From contig SMDE01000019.1 of NCBI GenBank assembly GCA_004346725.1, forward strand, positions 29,213-93,212: 64,000 nucleotides of DNA, written 5' to 3'. Below, in pieces: positions 39,045 to 47,322 of the stretch. This DNA comes from Phytobacter diazotrophicus. Lineage in GTDB: Bacteria > Pseudomonadota > Gammaproteobacteria > Enterobacterales > Enterobacteriaceae. The position numbers and the translations under genes are program-made. The notes below the pieces were generated by a model. The model ran no database searches and had not been told where the DNA came from. It saw only the letters and a program-made list of their open reading frames with translations. The first letter of the stretch is position 1. Each line of letters starts with the position of its first letter.

Positions 39045-39427
39045 TGAACAGAGACAATATCGACCGTCCGACAGTATTAAATGAGGTCACCGCTGCGTTT
39101 TATCGTTATGAGCAGGCGCTTATCAGTAATGATGTGGCAGTGCTGGATGAGCTTTTCTGGGCGGACCCGCGCACGGTGCGCTACGGCGCAACAGAGAATT
39201 TGTACGGCATTGAGGCGATCCGCGAGTTTCGTAATGCACGCCCCTCAGCGGGGCTGGACAGATTGCTGCGTAATACCACGATCACCACCTACGGTGAGAA
39301 TATGGCAGTCGCGAGCACGGAGTTTACGCGCGAGAACAGTGAACGGGTGGGCCGCCAGATGCAGACCTGGGTGAAGTTCCCCTATGGCTGGCGGATTGTG
39401 GCGGCGCATGTCAGTTTGATGGGGTAA
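39041..39427 (+). CDS. hpxZ: AtzH-like protein HpxZ (DUF3225)
   Basis: The 128-residue product belongs to the SnoaL-like DUF3225 family, to which AtzH (1,3-dicarboxyurea amidohydrolase) belongs. Its key segments are DELFWADPRTVRYGATENL, GIEAIREFRNARP and VKFPYGWRIVAAHVSLM. ATG 39041 and ATG 39044 are both possible behind AGGA; the former overlaps the hpxY stop. It completes the hpxWXYZ operon, where it would handle an unstable carboxy-urea-like intermediate. Confidence 0.85.
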   Translation: MMNRDNIDRPTVLNEVTAAFYRYEQALISNDVAVLDELFWADPRTVRYGATENLYGIEAIREFRNARPSAGLDRLLRNTTITTYGENMAVASTEFTRENSERVGRQMQTWVKFPYGWRIVAAHVSLMG

Positions 39428-40068
39428 AAAGGAAAGATGGGTGCGGCTGGATGCCCTCCCCCCTGTCCTCTTCCACAGGGAGAGGGAGAAAACCCCTCTC
39501 TGCTCGCATGGAAAACATTGCCCGGATAAAGTACCTGCGCCGCCATCCGGGAATTGTCCCCGGTGGCGCTGCGCTTACCGGGGATACAGGGTGCCCCCTC
39601 TCCCCGGGGGCTGAGGAATCCCCAGTAATCTTACGTCTTACAGCGATAACGCCGCTTAATAAGAATAAAACAATGACAGCGATGACAGGGTCCGGCTGAA
39701 AATCGATGAGGCGTTGCGGCTGACCGGGGCCGCCCGCAGGGAAGCGGGCGGAGGGGATAGCCTGCAAAGACGCAGGCTGGTCCCCGACCCGAAAGTCAGA
39801 CGACATAAGCATCATGGACCGCGCCAGCGGCGATTTTCCTGGCCGGGAGCCCGGGTCGCCAGGGTGGTGGCGGTGAGCCACCCTGGCACGTTCACGGGTT
39901 CTGTCGCGACAGAAAAGCAAGGAACATAAGGTGAACGGAATGACCATCAGAGCCGCATTTTCCCCCTCACCCTAACCCTCTCCCCAAAGAGGAGAGGGGA
40001 CCGTTCGTGCTCGCATTTTGTGGGGATTCCTCACCTTTGAGGGAGAGGGCCGGGGTGCGGGGATAAAC
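39428..40068. repeat. Structured extragenic region: REP-like repeats, hairpin string and 111-bp repeat copy B
   Basis: These 640 bases hold no convincing gene. From left to right: REP-like CCGCCATCCGGGAATTGTCC (39538 on) shared with the yafV-hpxK gap; a hairpin at 39731-39750 (CGCCCGC/GCGGGCG); a long hairpin at 39753-39785 (GGGGA..GCCTGC/GCAGGC..TCCCC); a ten-base-pair hairpin at 39858-39887 (GCCAGGGTGG/CCACCCTGGC); a perfect 16-base palindrome at 39899-39914; then the 111-bp repeat copy B at 39922-40032, itself with CCCTCTCC/GGAGAGGG. The region separates two convergent hpx operons and could end both. Confidence 0.75.
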
Positions 40069-41013
40069 TCACACCGGAGTATACGGATGCGTCTTTACCC
40101 AGTGCTCGGCGATATCCTGACGGCGGCAAATCCACACACCTTCGTGACTCTGCACATAATCCAGGAAACGCTGCAATGCGCGGAAACGGCCGGGGCGACC
40201 CAATAGCCGACAGTGCATGCCAATCGACATCATCTTCGGTGCCGTTTCACCCTCTTCATACAGCACATCAAAACTGTCTTTCAGGTAGGTATAGAACTGC
40301 TCGGCGGTATTAAAACCCTGCGCGGTGGCAAAGCGCATATCGTTCGCATCCAGCGTATAAGGCACAATCAGGTGAGGCTTCTCGTCAACCGTTGTCCAGA
40401 ACGGCAGGTCGTCGCCGTAGTAATCGCTGTCATACAACAGACCGCCCTGCTCCACCACCAGCTTGCGGGTGTTCGGGCTATCGCGCCCGGTATACCAACC
40501 GAGCGGCGCTTTGCCAAACAGCGTCGTGAGGATCTCCAGCGCCTGCTGCATATGCTGACGCTCGGTCTGGATATCCATATTTTGATAGTGGATCCAACGC
40601 CAGCCGTGGCTCACCACGTCATACTCCGCGGCGTTGATCGCAGCGACGATCTCCGGGTTACGCGCCAGCGCCATTGCGATACCAAACACCGTTAAAGGCA
40701 GGCCGCGCTTCTGGAATTCATTGTGGATGCGCCAGAAACCTGCGCGGGAACCGTATTCATACAGTGAGTCCATCGACATATGTATTGCCGGGTAACTCGC
40801 CGCACCAATAATGTCTGACAAAAACTGTTCAGAACCGGCGTCGCCATGCAGGACGTGGTTCTCGCCGCCTTCTTCGAAATTGAGGACAAACTGCACGGCA
40901 ATGCGCGCCCCTCCTGGCCATTGCGCATGAGGGGGTTTTCCGGCATACCCTGCCATATCGCGCGGGTAGTTATCGGTAAAGTGCCAGACAGGCTTGTCCG
41001 TATCTGAATGCAT
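40069..41013 (-). CDS. hpxB: Allantoinase, PuuE/HpxB type
   Basis: This 314-residue NodB-like polysaccharide-deacetylase-fold enzyme is the PuuE type of allantoinase, not related to the zinc allantoinase AllB. Marks are NFEEGGENHVLHGD, DVVSHGWRWIHYQ, GWYTGRDSPNTRKL and MMSIGMHCRLLGRPGR. It opens allantoin to allantoate. It lies 29 bases after hpxA on the same strand, completing the hpxSAB operon. Confidence 0.93.
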   Translation of the reverse strand: MHSDTDKPVWHFTDNYPRDMAGYAGKPPHAQWPGGARIAVQFVLNFEEGGENHVLHGDAGSEQFLSDIIGAASYPAIHMSMDSLYEYGSRAGFWRIHNEFQKRGLPLTVFGIAMALARNPEIVAAINAAEYDVVSHGWRWIHYQNMDIQTERQHMQQALEILTTLFGKAPLGWYTGRDSPNTRKLVVEQGGLLYDSDYYGDDLPFWTTVDEKPHLIVPYTLDANDMRFATAQGFNTAEQFYTYLKDSFDVLYEEGETAPKMMSIGMHCRLLGRPGRFRALQRFLDYVQSHEGVWICRRQDIAEHWVKTHPYTPV

Positions 41014-41042
41014 GCTGATTCGACCTCATTTTGGGGCCGCTT

Positions 41043-41780
41043 TCAGCTCAGCATTTCAAAGCATCCTGAAAGCGGCTTTTTATTGGGATACGCCAGATCG
41101 CCGTACTTGCTGGTACCAAGCCCCAGTGCCAGGAGGGATTCCACCATTTTCACCGCTGCCGTGACGCCATCGATCACCGGAATACCCAGCTCCTGCGTCA
41201 GCTCGCTGGCAAGGTTCGCCATCCCGCCACAGCCGAGAACAATAGCGCCGCTATTATCTTCCCGTTTGGCTTGTATACAACGCTCGCGTACTTTCTGCTG
41301 AGCAAGACCCGTGCCATCTTCTAACGCCAGTACCGGTAAATCGATCGCATGCAGTGCGGCGCAGTGATGCCCAAAGCCATATTGCTGCAGTAAATGACGG
41401 GCGATGATCAGCGTGCGCGGCAACGTGGTGACGATGGAAAAACGCGTCGCGACCAGCGTGGCGACATGCATCGCCGCTTCGGCAATTCCCACGACCGGCC
41501 CGCTTGCCAGCTCGCGGGCGGCCAGCAGCCCCGGATCGCCAAAGCAGGCAATCACATGGCCTTGCGCCCCCTGCGCCATGCCTTTTTTTATCTGTTCCAG
41601 CACGCCAATGGCGGCAATCGCCTCATCAAAATGCCCTTCAATTGATGCCACGCCCTGGGTCGGACAACTGTCGAGGATCGTCGTACCCGGTGCGGCGACA
41701 CTGCGGGCAGCACTGGCAATGGTGTGCGTCATTTCCGGGCTGGTATTGGGGTTGATCACCTGTATACAGAATTGTGTCAT
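41043..41780 (-). CDS. hpxA: Allantoin racemase
   Basis: The 245-residue member of the aspartate/glutamate racemase superfamily (HyuE-like) interconverts (R)- and (S)-allantoin. The two catalytic cysteines are in HVIACFGDPGLLAAREL and IVLGCGGMANLASEL, and the start FCIQVINPNTSPEMT is typical of hydantoin/allantoin racemases. It starts within the hpxS stop (ATGA). Two TGTATACA sites lie in its coding sequence, at 41761 and 41272. Confidence 0.92.
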   Translation of the reverse strand: MTQFCIQVINPNTSPEMTHTIASAARSVAAPGTTILDSCPTQGVASIEGHFDEAIAAIGVLEQIKKGMAQGAQGHVIACFGDPGLLAARELASGPVVGIAEAAMHVATLVATRFSIVTTLPRTLIIARHLLQQYGFGHHCAALHAIDLPVLALEDGTGLAQQKVRERCIQAKREDNSGAIVLGCGGMANLASELTQELGIPVIDGVTAAVKMVESLLALGLGTSKYGDLAYPNKKPLSGCFEMLS

Positions 41781-42496
41781 GCCTGTTCTCCTGGCGCGCC
41801 AAACAGGCGGGCAAAATCGGGGAGGATGTCGCCGCCGCGCTCAAAGCTGAGGCTTGAGACAATATGATCGAAGTGGTGGGCCATAGCATGGCTCAGCGCC
41901 GCGCCATCTTTCTTACGCAGCAGTTCGATGAGCCTGTCGTGGTCGTCGCAGCGGCACCCGCGCTGCCAGGGGGCGCCCCAGGCGGCAATCACCAGCGACG
42001 AACGTTGCGCCAGCGTGGTCACAATATCGGTCACTACGGCATTGCCAGAGATAGCCTGCAACTGGATATGAAATGCCGCGGAATAACGAATCGCCGCCGC
42101 GCCATCGTGGTTCTGATGCGCCTCTTCTTCCTGCGCGATGATTTTCTCGAGCCCAGCAATATGTGGCGGCTGTAGATGCTCAAGAACCTGCGGCAGGTTG
42201 GCACACTCGATCATTTTGCGGGTAGAGAAGATCGCTTTCGATTCATCGATATCCGGTTTGGCAACGAATGCACCACGTCTGGGCGTCATCGTGACCATTT
42301 GCACCGTCGCAAGGCGCGTCAGGACCTTGCGGATCCCCGTGCGGCTAACGCCAAACACTTCGGCCAGGGCTTCTTCGGGTAATTTGCTGCCGGGCGGTAA
42401 TTGATGTTCGACAATGGCGGTCATCAGCGACTGCCAGATGAAATTTTCTTTATCTTCCAGATCTGCTGGGGTCTGTAGCCCCGTTGGCTGCTTCAT
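41777..42496 (-). CDS. hpxS: GntR/FCD-type transcriptional regulator HpxS
   Basis: The 239-residue protein has a GntR winged helix (LPEEALAEVFGVSRTGIRKVL) followed by an FCD ligand-binding domain with three likely metal or ligand His (residues in HIQLQAIS and MAHHFDHI). It begins the hpxSAB operon and is divergent from hpxC. It matches HpxS of Klebsiella in placement. The TTGTATACA pair in its promoter region is its probable operator, so it would regulate itself as well as hpxC. Confidence 0.88.
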   Translation of the reverse strand: MKQPTGLQTPADLEDKENFIWQSLMTAIVEHQLPPGSKLPEEALAEVFGVSRTGIRKVLTRLATVQMVTMTPRRGAFVAKPDIDESKAIFSTRKMIECANLPQVLEHLQPPHIAGLEKIIAQEEEAHQNHDGAAAIRYSAAFHIQLQAISGNAVVTDIVTTLAQRSSLVIAAWGAPWQRGCRCDDHDRLIELLRKKDGAALSHAMAHHFDHIVSSLSFERGGDILPDFARLFGAPGEQA

Positions 42497-42530
42497 TGGG
42501 AAATTCCTTTGTTACCTGGTTCTTATCTTT

Positions 42531-42562
42531 TTGTATACATCATTAAAATATTTTGTATACAT
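42531..42562. promoter_or_regulatory. Two TTGTATACA palindromes between hpxS and hpxC
   Basis: TTGTATACA starts at 42531 and at 42553, 22 bases apart, within the 146-base divergent gap. Each has an 8-base palindromic core, TGTATACA. Spacing near two helical turns suits two regulator dimers on one face. They lie 35-66 bases before the hpxS start and about 80 before hpxC. A GntR/FCD regulator such as HpxS is the likely binder. Confidence 0.7.
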
Positions 42563-42642
42563 AAAATTAAAACCTGGCCTGGTTCATGCAATACAGGATG
42601 GCAGACATAACGTCACAATCTGTATTCAGAGGAGCAGATTCC

Positions 42643-44115
42643 ATGCCAAACCTTGAACCAAATTACAAAGACAGTTACAGCCCACGACTCACTAACAACG
42701 ATTTGGCCCCGACGCGCGACCAGAACTGGACGTGGTACAACATCTTCTCTTTCTGGATGTCCGACGTTCATAGCATGGGTGGATACGTGGTCGCGGCCAG
42801 CTTCTTTGCGCTCGGCCTTGCCAGTTGGCAGGTATTACTGTGCCTGTTGCTGGGCATCTGTATTGTGCAGTTGTGCGCAAACCTTGTTGCCAAACCAAGC
42901 CAAATGGCTGGCGTGCCCTATGCGGTTATCTGTCGCCAGGCATTTGGCGTGTTCGGTGCCAATATTCCGGCCGTCATCCGTGGTCTTATCGCCTTTGCCT
43001 GGTACGGTATACAAACCTATCTGGCCGCTAACGCGTTAATGCTGGTGATGTTGAAATTCTGGCCTTCTCTGGCCCCGATGACCGAAGGGCATTTCCTTGG
43101 TCTGTCGCATTTGGGCTGGGTCTGCTTCGGCATTATGTGGGTATTGCAGGCACTGGTGTTCTGGCACGGGATGAGCGCGATTAAACGCTTTATCGATATC
43201 GCAGGCCCGGCTGTCTACGTGGTGATGCTGGCGCTGGCGGTGTGGATCCTGTCGCAAACCGGCTTTAGCGGTATCTCGTTTACCCTTGCCAGCAAAGAGC
43301 TGACCGCGGGCGAGCAAACCTGGCAGATGATTACCGCAACGGCGCTGGTGGTTTCTTACTTCTCCGGCCCACTGCTGAACTTTGGCGACTTCTCTCGCTA
43401 CGGCAAAAGCATGCAGGAAATTCGTCGCGGCAACCGCTGGGGCCTGCCATTTAACTTCCTGCTGTTCTCCATCGTGACCGTGGTGATCGTGTCAGGTACA
43501 CAGTCGCTGTTCGGCAAAATGATCACTGATCCTATCGAGACCGTCAGCCACGTGGGCAATAGCCTGGCCATGGCAATTGGTTTGCTGACCATGATTATCG
43601 CCACCATTGGGATCAACATTGTGGCTAACTTCGTCTCCCCGGCGTTCGATTTCTCAAACTGCTCGCCGCAGAAGATCAGCTTCCGCACCGGCGGGATGAT
43701 CGCCGCCGTTGGCTCCGTGCTGCTGACGCCGTGGAACCTGTTCCAGTCACCGGAACTGATCCACTACACGCTGGATGTGCTGGGCTCCTTTATCGGGCCA
43801 CTGTTCGGTATTCTCCTGGCGGACTTCTACCTGATTAAACGCGGGAAAGTGTTTGTCGATGATCTGTTTACCCTCTCCCCGAATGGGCGCTACTGGTACA
43901 AAAACGGCATCAACCCGAAAGCGGTTGCCGCACTGGTGCCATCGGTCGCCGTGTGCCTGGTAATCAGCTTTATTCCGTCACTGCACGAAGTGGCGAACTT
44001 TAGCTGGTTTATCGGTGTGTTCCTGGGCGCAGGCAGCTACCGCTGGATTGCACGCCACGATCGTGAAGGGGTTAGCGAAGGGTTTGCTCCGCGTCGCGCA
44101 ACGGCGAAAGAGTAA
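42643..44115 (+). CDS. hpxC: Allantoin permease (NCS1 family)
   Basis: The 490-residue membrane protein belongs to the NCS1 nucleobase-cation symporters. It has twelve expected helices, the start WYNIFSFWMSDVHSMGGYV, the AVICRQAFGVFGANIPAV helix and PLFGILLADFYLIKRGK near helix 10. Family members import allantoin, hydantoin or nucleobases; context with allantoin racemase and allantoinase points to allantoin. I chose ATG 42643 with GAGGAG eight bases upstream, not the longer open frame. It ends at a perfect inverted repeat. Confidence 0.9.
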   Translation: MPNLEPNYKDSYSPRLTNNDLAPTRDQNWTWYNIFSFWMSDVHSMGGYVVAASFFALGLASWQVLLCLLLGICIVQLCANLVAKPSQMAGVPYAVICRQAFGVFGANIPAVIRGLIAFAWYGIQTYLAANALMLVMLKFWPSLAPMTEGHFLGLSHLGWVCFGIMWVLQALVFWHGMSAIKRFIDIAGPAVYVVMLALAVWILSQTGFSGISFTLASKELTAGEQTWQMITATALVVSYFSGPLLNFGDFSRYGKSMQEIRRGNRWGLPFNFLLFSIVTVVIVSGTQSLFGKMITDPIETVSHVGNSLAMAIGLLTMIIATIGINIVANFVSPAFDFSNCSPQKISFRTGGMIAAVGSVLLTPWNLFQSPELIHYTLDVLGSFIGPLFGILLADFYLIKRGKVFVDDLFTLSPNGRYWYKNGINPKAVAALVPSVAVCLVISFIPSLHEVANFSWFIGVFLGAGSYRWIARHDREGVSEGFAPRRATAKE

Positions 44116-44121
44116 ACGCAT

Positions 44122-44150
44122 CAGGCCCGGACTGGGGTGGTCCGGGCCTG
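44122..44150. terminator. Inverted repeat between hpxC and the T6SS cluster
   Basis: CAGGCCCGGAC (44122-44132) pairs perfectly with GTCCGGGCCTG (44140-44150). The T run is poor on both sides, so it may be a weak or bidirectional terminator between convergent transcripts. Confidence 0.6.
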
Positions 44151-44186
44151 TTGCTGACAGAAGATTAAGAAGAAAACAGGCAACGT

Positions 44187-45281
44187 CTACGGCGTCTTAT
44201 CCTCCCCTGAGTTGTTCGCACGAGGGTTGCTTAACAGGGCATAGCGGTTGAGCAACTGTTGAAATCGGGTCTCGATTTGTACGATCAGCGCAGGCGCCAC
44301 CTCCCCCGATCGCGTCTGTTCATCCAGTTGCCGAAGCAGTTCTTCCAGCGGTGGCGTTTGCAGGGATTGGCGAATCGCGAAAACGGCTGATTTCAGTTCC
44401 GATGCGGTTAAATATTTCCCTTTACGTTCATCAAGGGTATCCAGTTGCTGAGAAAGACGCTGCAACTGCTTCTGTGCCTGCGCGTAATGAGACAGCTCAG
44501 AAACCGGCAGCGCATTGCGCTCTCGTTCCCGTAAATCAGGTTGATTCAGAAATGTCCATACCCCAACCCCGACACCGCTCAAACACACTGCGGTCATCAT
44601 TCCGGCAAAAAACATCGGCCATGAACGTCGGGATGGTGTGACCGTTGTCTGCCGCGCTGGCGGTGCGACACGTGGCGCAATCTCTTCAGGTTCGGAGGGC
44701 GCTATGGCGCTTGCGGTTATCGGCGTTACGCCTGCTTCTGTCTCCTGCGGCGTGAGCCGCTCCAGTCGCAGCGCGACATTACGCAACTGACCGGCAACGA
44801 TATCCATTCGGGTCAGATGCCAGAGTTCGCACTGACGCAGTACTTTTTCAAGTTCAGCCAGGTATTGCTCACAGCGATAGACCCGCGCCAACGCTTGATA
44901 CTGAACCTCCATTGTCCGTAGCGACTGCTGTATCTTTTCCGCCAGCCAACTGAGCAGAGTGACTCTTGAATGCACCTGCACGGGCCAGAAATCGCCCCAG
45001 TGGCACGTCATCAGTGTCTGTAACGCCTCCAGCCCTTCGGTCATACCCACCAGCCCCTGCTGCTTTGTTCTGGCCAGGATGTAACAGACCAGTGTTTGCA
45101 GCTCCACGCCATTTTGTCTGAACAACGCCAGACACAACGATTCGACCCGACGCCAGTCCACGTCCGGGCGCGCCGGATGGGTGAGTTTACCCATTTCGGC
45201 CTGTAATTCGCCCGCTTCGCGAAAGGTACAGGGATCGCCACCCACACGAAACTGGCTGATAAATAACGAATGGTCCGTCAT
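44187..45281 (-). CDS. TssA/VasL-like T6SS protein with one membrane helix
   Basis: The 364-residue protein has an N-terminal ImpA_N (TssA-like) domain with the WRRVESLCLALFRQNGVELQ and YILARTKQQGLVGMTEGL motifs, a proline/threonine-rich linker near residues 190-225, one membrane helix (MFFAGMMTAVCLSGVGVGVW) and a C-terminal VasL-type helical domain. In related T6SS such TagA/VasL proteins hold the distal end of the sheath at the membrane or help assembly. It is the last gene of the cluster, in addition to a second TssA family gene at 51369. Confidence 0.8.
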   Translation of the reverse strand: MTDHSLFISQFRVGGDPCTFREAGELQAEMGKLTHPARPDVDWRRVESLCLALFRQNGVELQTLVCYILARTKQQGLVGMTEGLEALQTLMTCHWGDFWPVQVHSRVTLLSWLAEKIQQSLRTMEVQYQALARVYRCEQYLAELEKVLRQCELWHLTRMDIVAGQLRNVALRLERLTPQETEAGVTPITASAIAPSEPEEIAPRVAPPARQTTVTPSRRSWPMFFAGMMTAVCLSGVGVGVWTFLNQPDLRERERNALPVSELSHYAQAQKQLQRLSQQLDTLDERKGKYLTASELKSAVFAIRQSLQTPPLEELLRQLDEQTRSGEVAPALIVQIETRFQQLLNRYALLSNPRANNSGEDKTP

Positions 45282-45284
45282 AGG

Positions 45285-45710
45285 TTATGCACGCTCCTGT
45301 TGCTTAAGATGACGCAGGACTATCCGCCCTTCCGGCGAGAAGACCCCGTCAAAACGGATCCATCCCCTGGCGGGAAGTTCGGCATGAATCAGGTAATTCA
45401 GATGTCCGGGACGCGGTTGCGGCAGTAGCTCCACGCGGAGCTGACTCAGGCGAGGTTCATAACGGCGCAGCGTCTCCTCAATCTGGTGTATTAACCCGTG
45501 AATACCCGCCGTCATTCCCTGATGTATCACGCTAAGATCCGGTAACCCGTAATCCGGCAGGTGCGCCAGCGTACCCGCCCGGCAATTGATAATGCGCTGC
45601 ATGTTGTCCATCACGGAAAGGATAAGTTGGTCCCGCTCGCCGACCTGTTCCAGCGGTAATTCGCCACTGAAGCCAGACATCAACATTTCGTATAAAGAAG
45701 GAGTCGGCAT
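45285..45710 (-). CDS. tssE: T6SS baseplate protein TssE
   Basis: TssE is the gp25-like wedge protein that starts sheath assembly. The 141 residues carry the family motif NCRAGTLAHLPDYGLPDLS, and a C-terminal strand with LNYLIHAELPARGWIRFDG. It starts three bases after the tssJ stop and precedes the VasL-like gene. Nothing appears damaged. Confidence 0.93.
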   Translation of the reverse strand: MPTPSLYEMLMSGFSGELPLEQVGERDQLILSVMDNMQRIINCRAGTLAHLPDYGLPDLSVIHQGMTAGIHGLIHQIEETLRRYEPRLSQLRVELLPQPRPGHLNYLIHAELPARGWIRFDGVFSPEGRIVLRHLKQQERA

Positions 45711-45713
45711 GGA

Positions 45714-46250
45714 TTAATTGTCCTGCACAGGAAGCAGCGTTAACTGGCTGCGCAAAAGCTCGATAGTGCGGGGTTTATCCGCATCCAACTCGTCCCGTTT
45801 CAGGATCAACCGCCAGCTATTACGCGTTTCATCAGGCTGATAAAACTGCCCGGCAATGGCAATAAACTGCGTCTCTTTATCGAGCGGCACATCCAGCGAA
45901 ACCGCACCCCCGGGTTTCATCCAGACTGAATGTTCCGCCAGAACATCGCCGTTGAGTGCCGACTCTTCCTGCATGAGCAAGGTGTCGTAATCTGCTTTAT
46001 CAAAGCGGGCGCGCGATGTGAGTTGCCAGACATGCACCATGGTGGAAAGCGGCGTGTCTTGCGCGTCCGTGTTGAGCGCGCCACGCGAGATGAAATCCAG
46101 ATGCAAGGTATGGATCTGTTTATAGAAGATGGCGCTCGCCATACTTTTCGAGCCCTCAACCACCTTTTGCCCCAGCCCGCAGCCTGTCAGGAAAACCGAC
46201 AACGCCATCGCGCAGGCCAACGCCCGGCGCTTACAGTGGATAATGAACAT
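45714..46250 (-). CDS. tssJ: T6SS outer membrane lipoprotein TssJ
   Basis: TssJ anchors the TssLM membrane complex to the outer membrane. The 178-residue product starts MFIIHCKRRALACAMALSVF and has a lipobox LTGC near residue 24; the second residue after Cys is not Asp, in line with outer membrane sorting. A beta-sandwich core follows, with LHLDFISRGALNTDAQD and STMVHVWQLTSRARF typical of TssJ. ATG 46250 is chosen because it precedes the signal peptide; it lies inside the tssG 3' end by 20 bases. Confidence 0.93.
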   Translation of the reverse strand: MFIIHCKRRALACAMALSVFLTGCGLGQKVVEGSKSMASAIFYKQIHTLHLDFISRGALNTDAQDTPLSTMVHVWQLTSRARFDKADYDTLLMQEESALNGDVLAEHSVWMKPGGAVSLDVPLDKETQFIAIAGQFYQPDETRNSWRLILKRDELDADKPRTIELLRSQLTLLPVQDN

Positions 46251-47322
46251 GCGTGATTCTCTCCCTCTCCCATCGTGTTGAACCAGGCATGAGTCCCTGA
46301 TAGCGACCAAGTTTCACCGTTACAGTCCCGGTGTCTGGCGCGGAACCTGAGGCTCGTAAAATGCCGGTTAGGCCAATCTGAACGCGCTGTTTCCCTAGCT
46401 GTGCCGCCGGCAGCAGGCTGAGCGGCAGCGTGAGCTGTAACCGAGCCTGGCAACGCCAGCCAAGATATACACGCAGCAGCACCAGAAGATCGGTATGCAA
46501 CTGCCCTCCCGGCAGCCATCCGCGCACTTCGTCAGCCTCTTCGGTATAGAGTTGCAGTAACAGTTGACTGTTAACGTCCGTGCCGGTTCGCCCCAACAGA
46601 GCGCGCGTTGTCAGGTCAACGCGGGACGTTCGGGACAAGCAGACCCGCGTTTGCAGTACAACAGACTGCGGTTCGTGTGGTGTCACCGTTGCCTGGGTCT
46701 TTGGCGCAAGCAGTGCCACTAACGCTGTCACGCCTTCCGCTGTACGCGTTGGCAGGCGCATCACGCTCAACAGTGCCAGAAAACGAGAAACGGGCGTGGC
46801 GATATGGTTTTCGCTACCGGGAATGCCCAAACCAATGAGCCCCAGCAGGCAACGTGAAATCGCATCCCTGGCCCCCGGTTCAAACGACGCCGGGTAGTTG
46901 TATTTGCGCCAGATGCGGTAGTACTGCGTGGTAAAACGGTGGTTGAAGATATCCAGAAACGCCATTATCGCTTCATGCCCGTCCTTTCCCTGTGCGATGT
47001 CGTCCAGGTAAGCCGTCGGCAGAGGGGAATCGACGCCGTAAAGCCCCAGAAAAGTAGTGCGGATCGTCGGCGGCGCCTCAGGCTGCTGCGCATCGTACTT
47101 GACCGCTTTAAGTTCGCTTGCAGGGAATCCCATCCCCGGATGAGGGCGAAAACGCACGGGATCATCTGCAGGGTTCGCGCTACTGCCTAACGGCGGGGCG
47201 TGTGGCGCAGCTTGTTCCAGATACTGGCAAAAACGGTAAAAATTAATCCGCGAAATGTGCGGCGTCAGTCGATGTATCAGCCCGGTACGCGCTGGCTGTG
47301 GTGTTCGGTCCATTGCAGGCAC
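46231..47322 (-). CDS. tssG: T6SS baseplate protein TssG
   Basis: TssG is a wedge component that pairs with two TssF. The 363 residues contain the family marks INFYRFCQYLEQ, MGFPASELKAVKY, FLGLYGVDSPLPTAYLDDI and FLDIFNHRFTTQYYRIWRKY. The start at 47322 or a second ATG at 47313 overlaps the tssF 3' end, as normal for this pair. The order tssF-tssG is conserved in T6SS clusters. Confidence 0.94.
   Translation of the reverse strand: MPAMDRTPQPARTGLIHRLTPHISRINFYRFCQYLEQAAPHAPPLGSSANPADDPVRFRPHPGMGFPASELKAVKYDAQQPEAPPTIRTTFLGLYGVDSPLPTAYLDDIAQGKDGHEAIMAFLDIFNHRFTTQYYRIWRKYNYPASFEPGARDAISRCLLGLIGLGIPGSENHIATPVSRFLALLSVMRLPTRTAEGVTALVALLAPKTQATVTPHEPQSVVLQTRVCLSRTSRVDLTTRALLGRTGTDVNSQLLLQLYTEEADEVRGWLPGGQLHTDLLVLLRVYLGWRCQARLQLTLPLSLLPAAQLGKQRVQIGLTGILRASGSAPDTGTVTVKLGRYQGLMPGSTRWERERITHVHYPL

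Noticed and set aside
39714..39929. Plus-strand frame of 71 codons in the hpxZ-hpxB gap
   Set aside because: It runs through a series of strong hairpins in a repeat region and encodes a low-complexity Arg/Gly-rich peptide.
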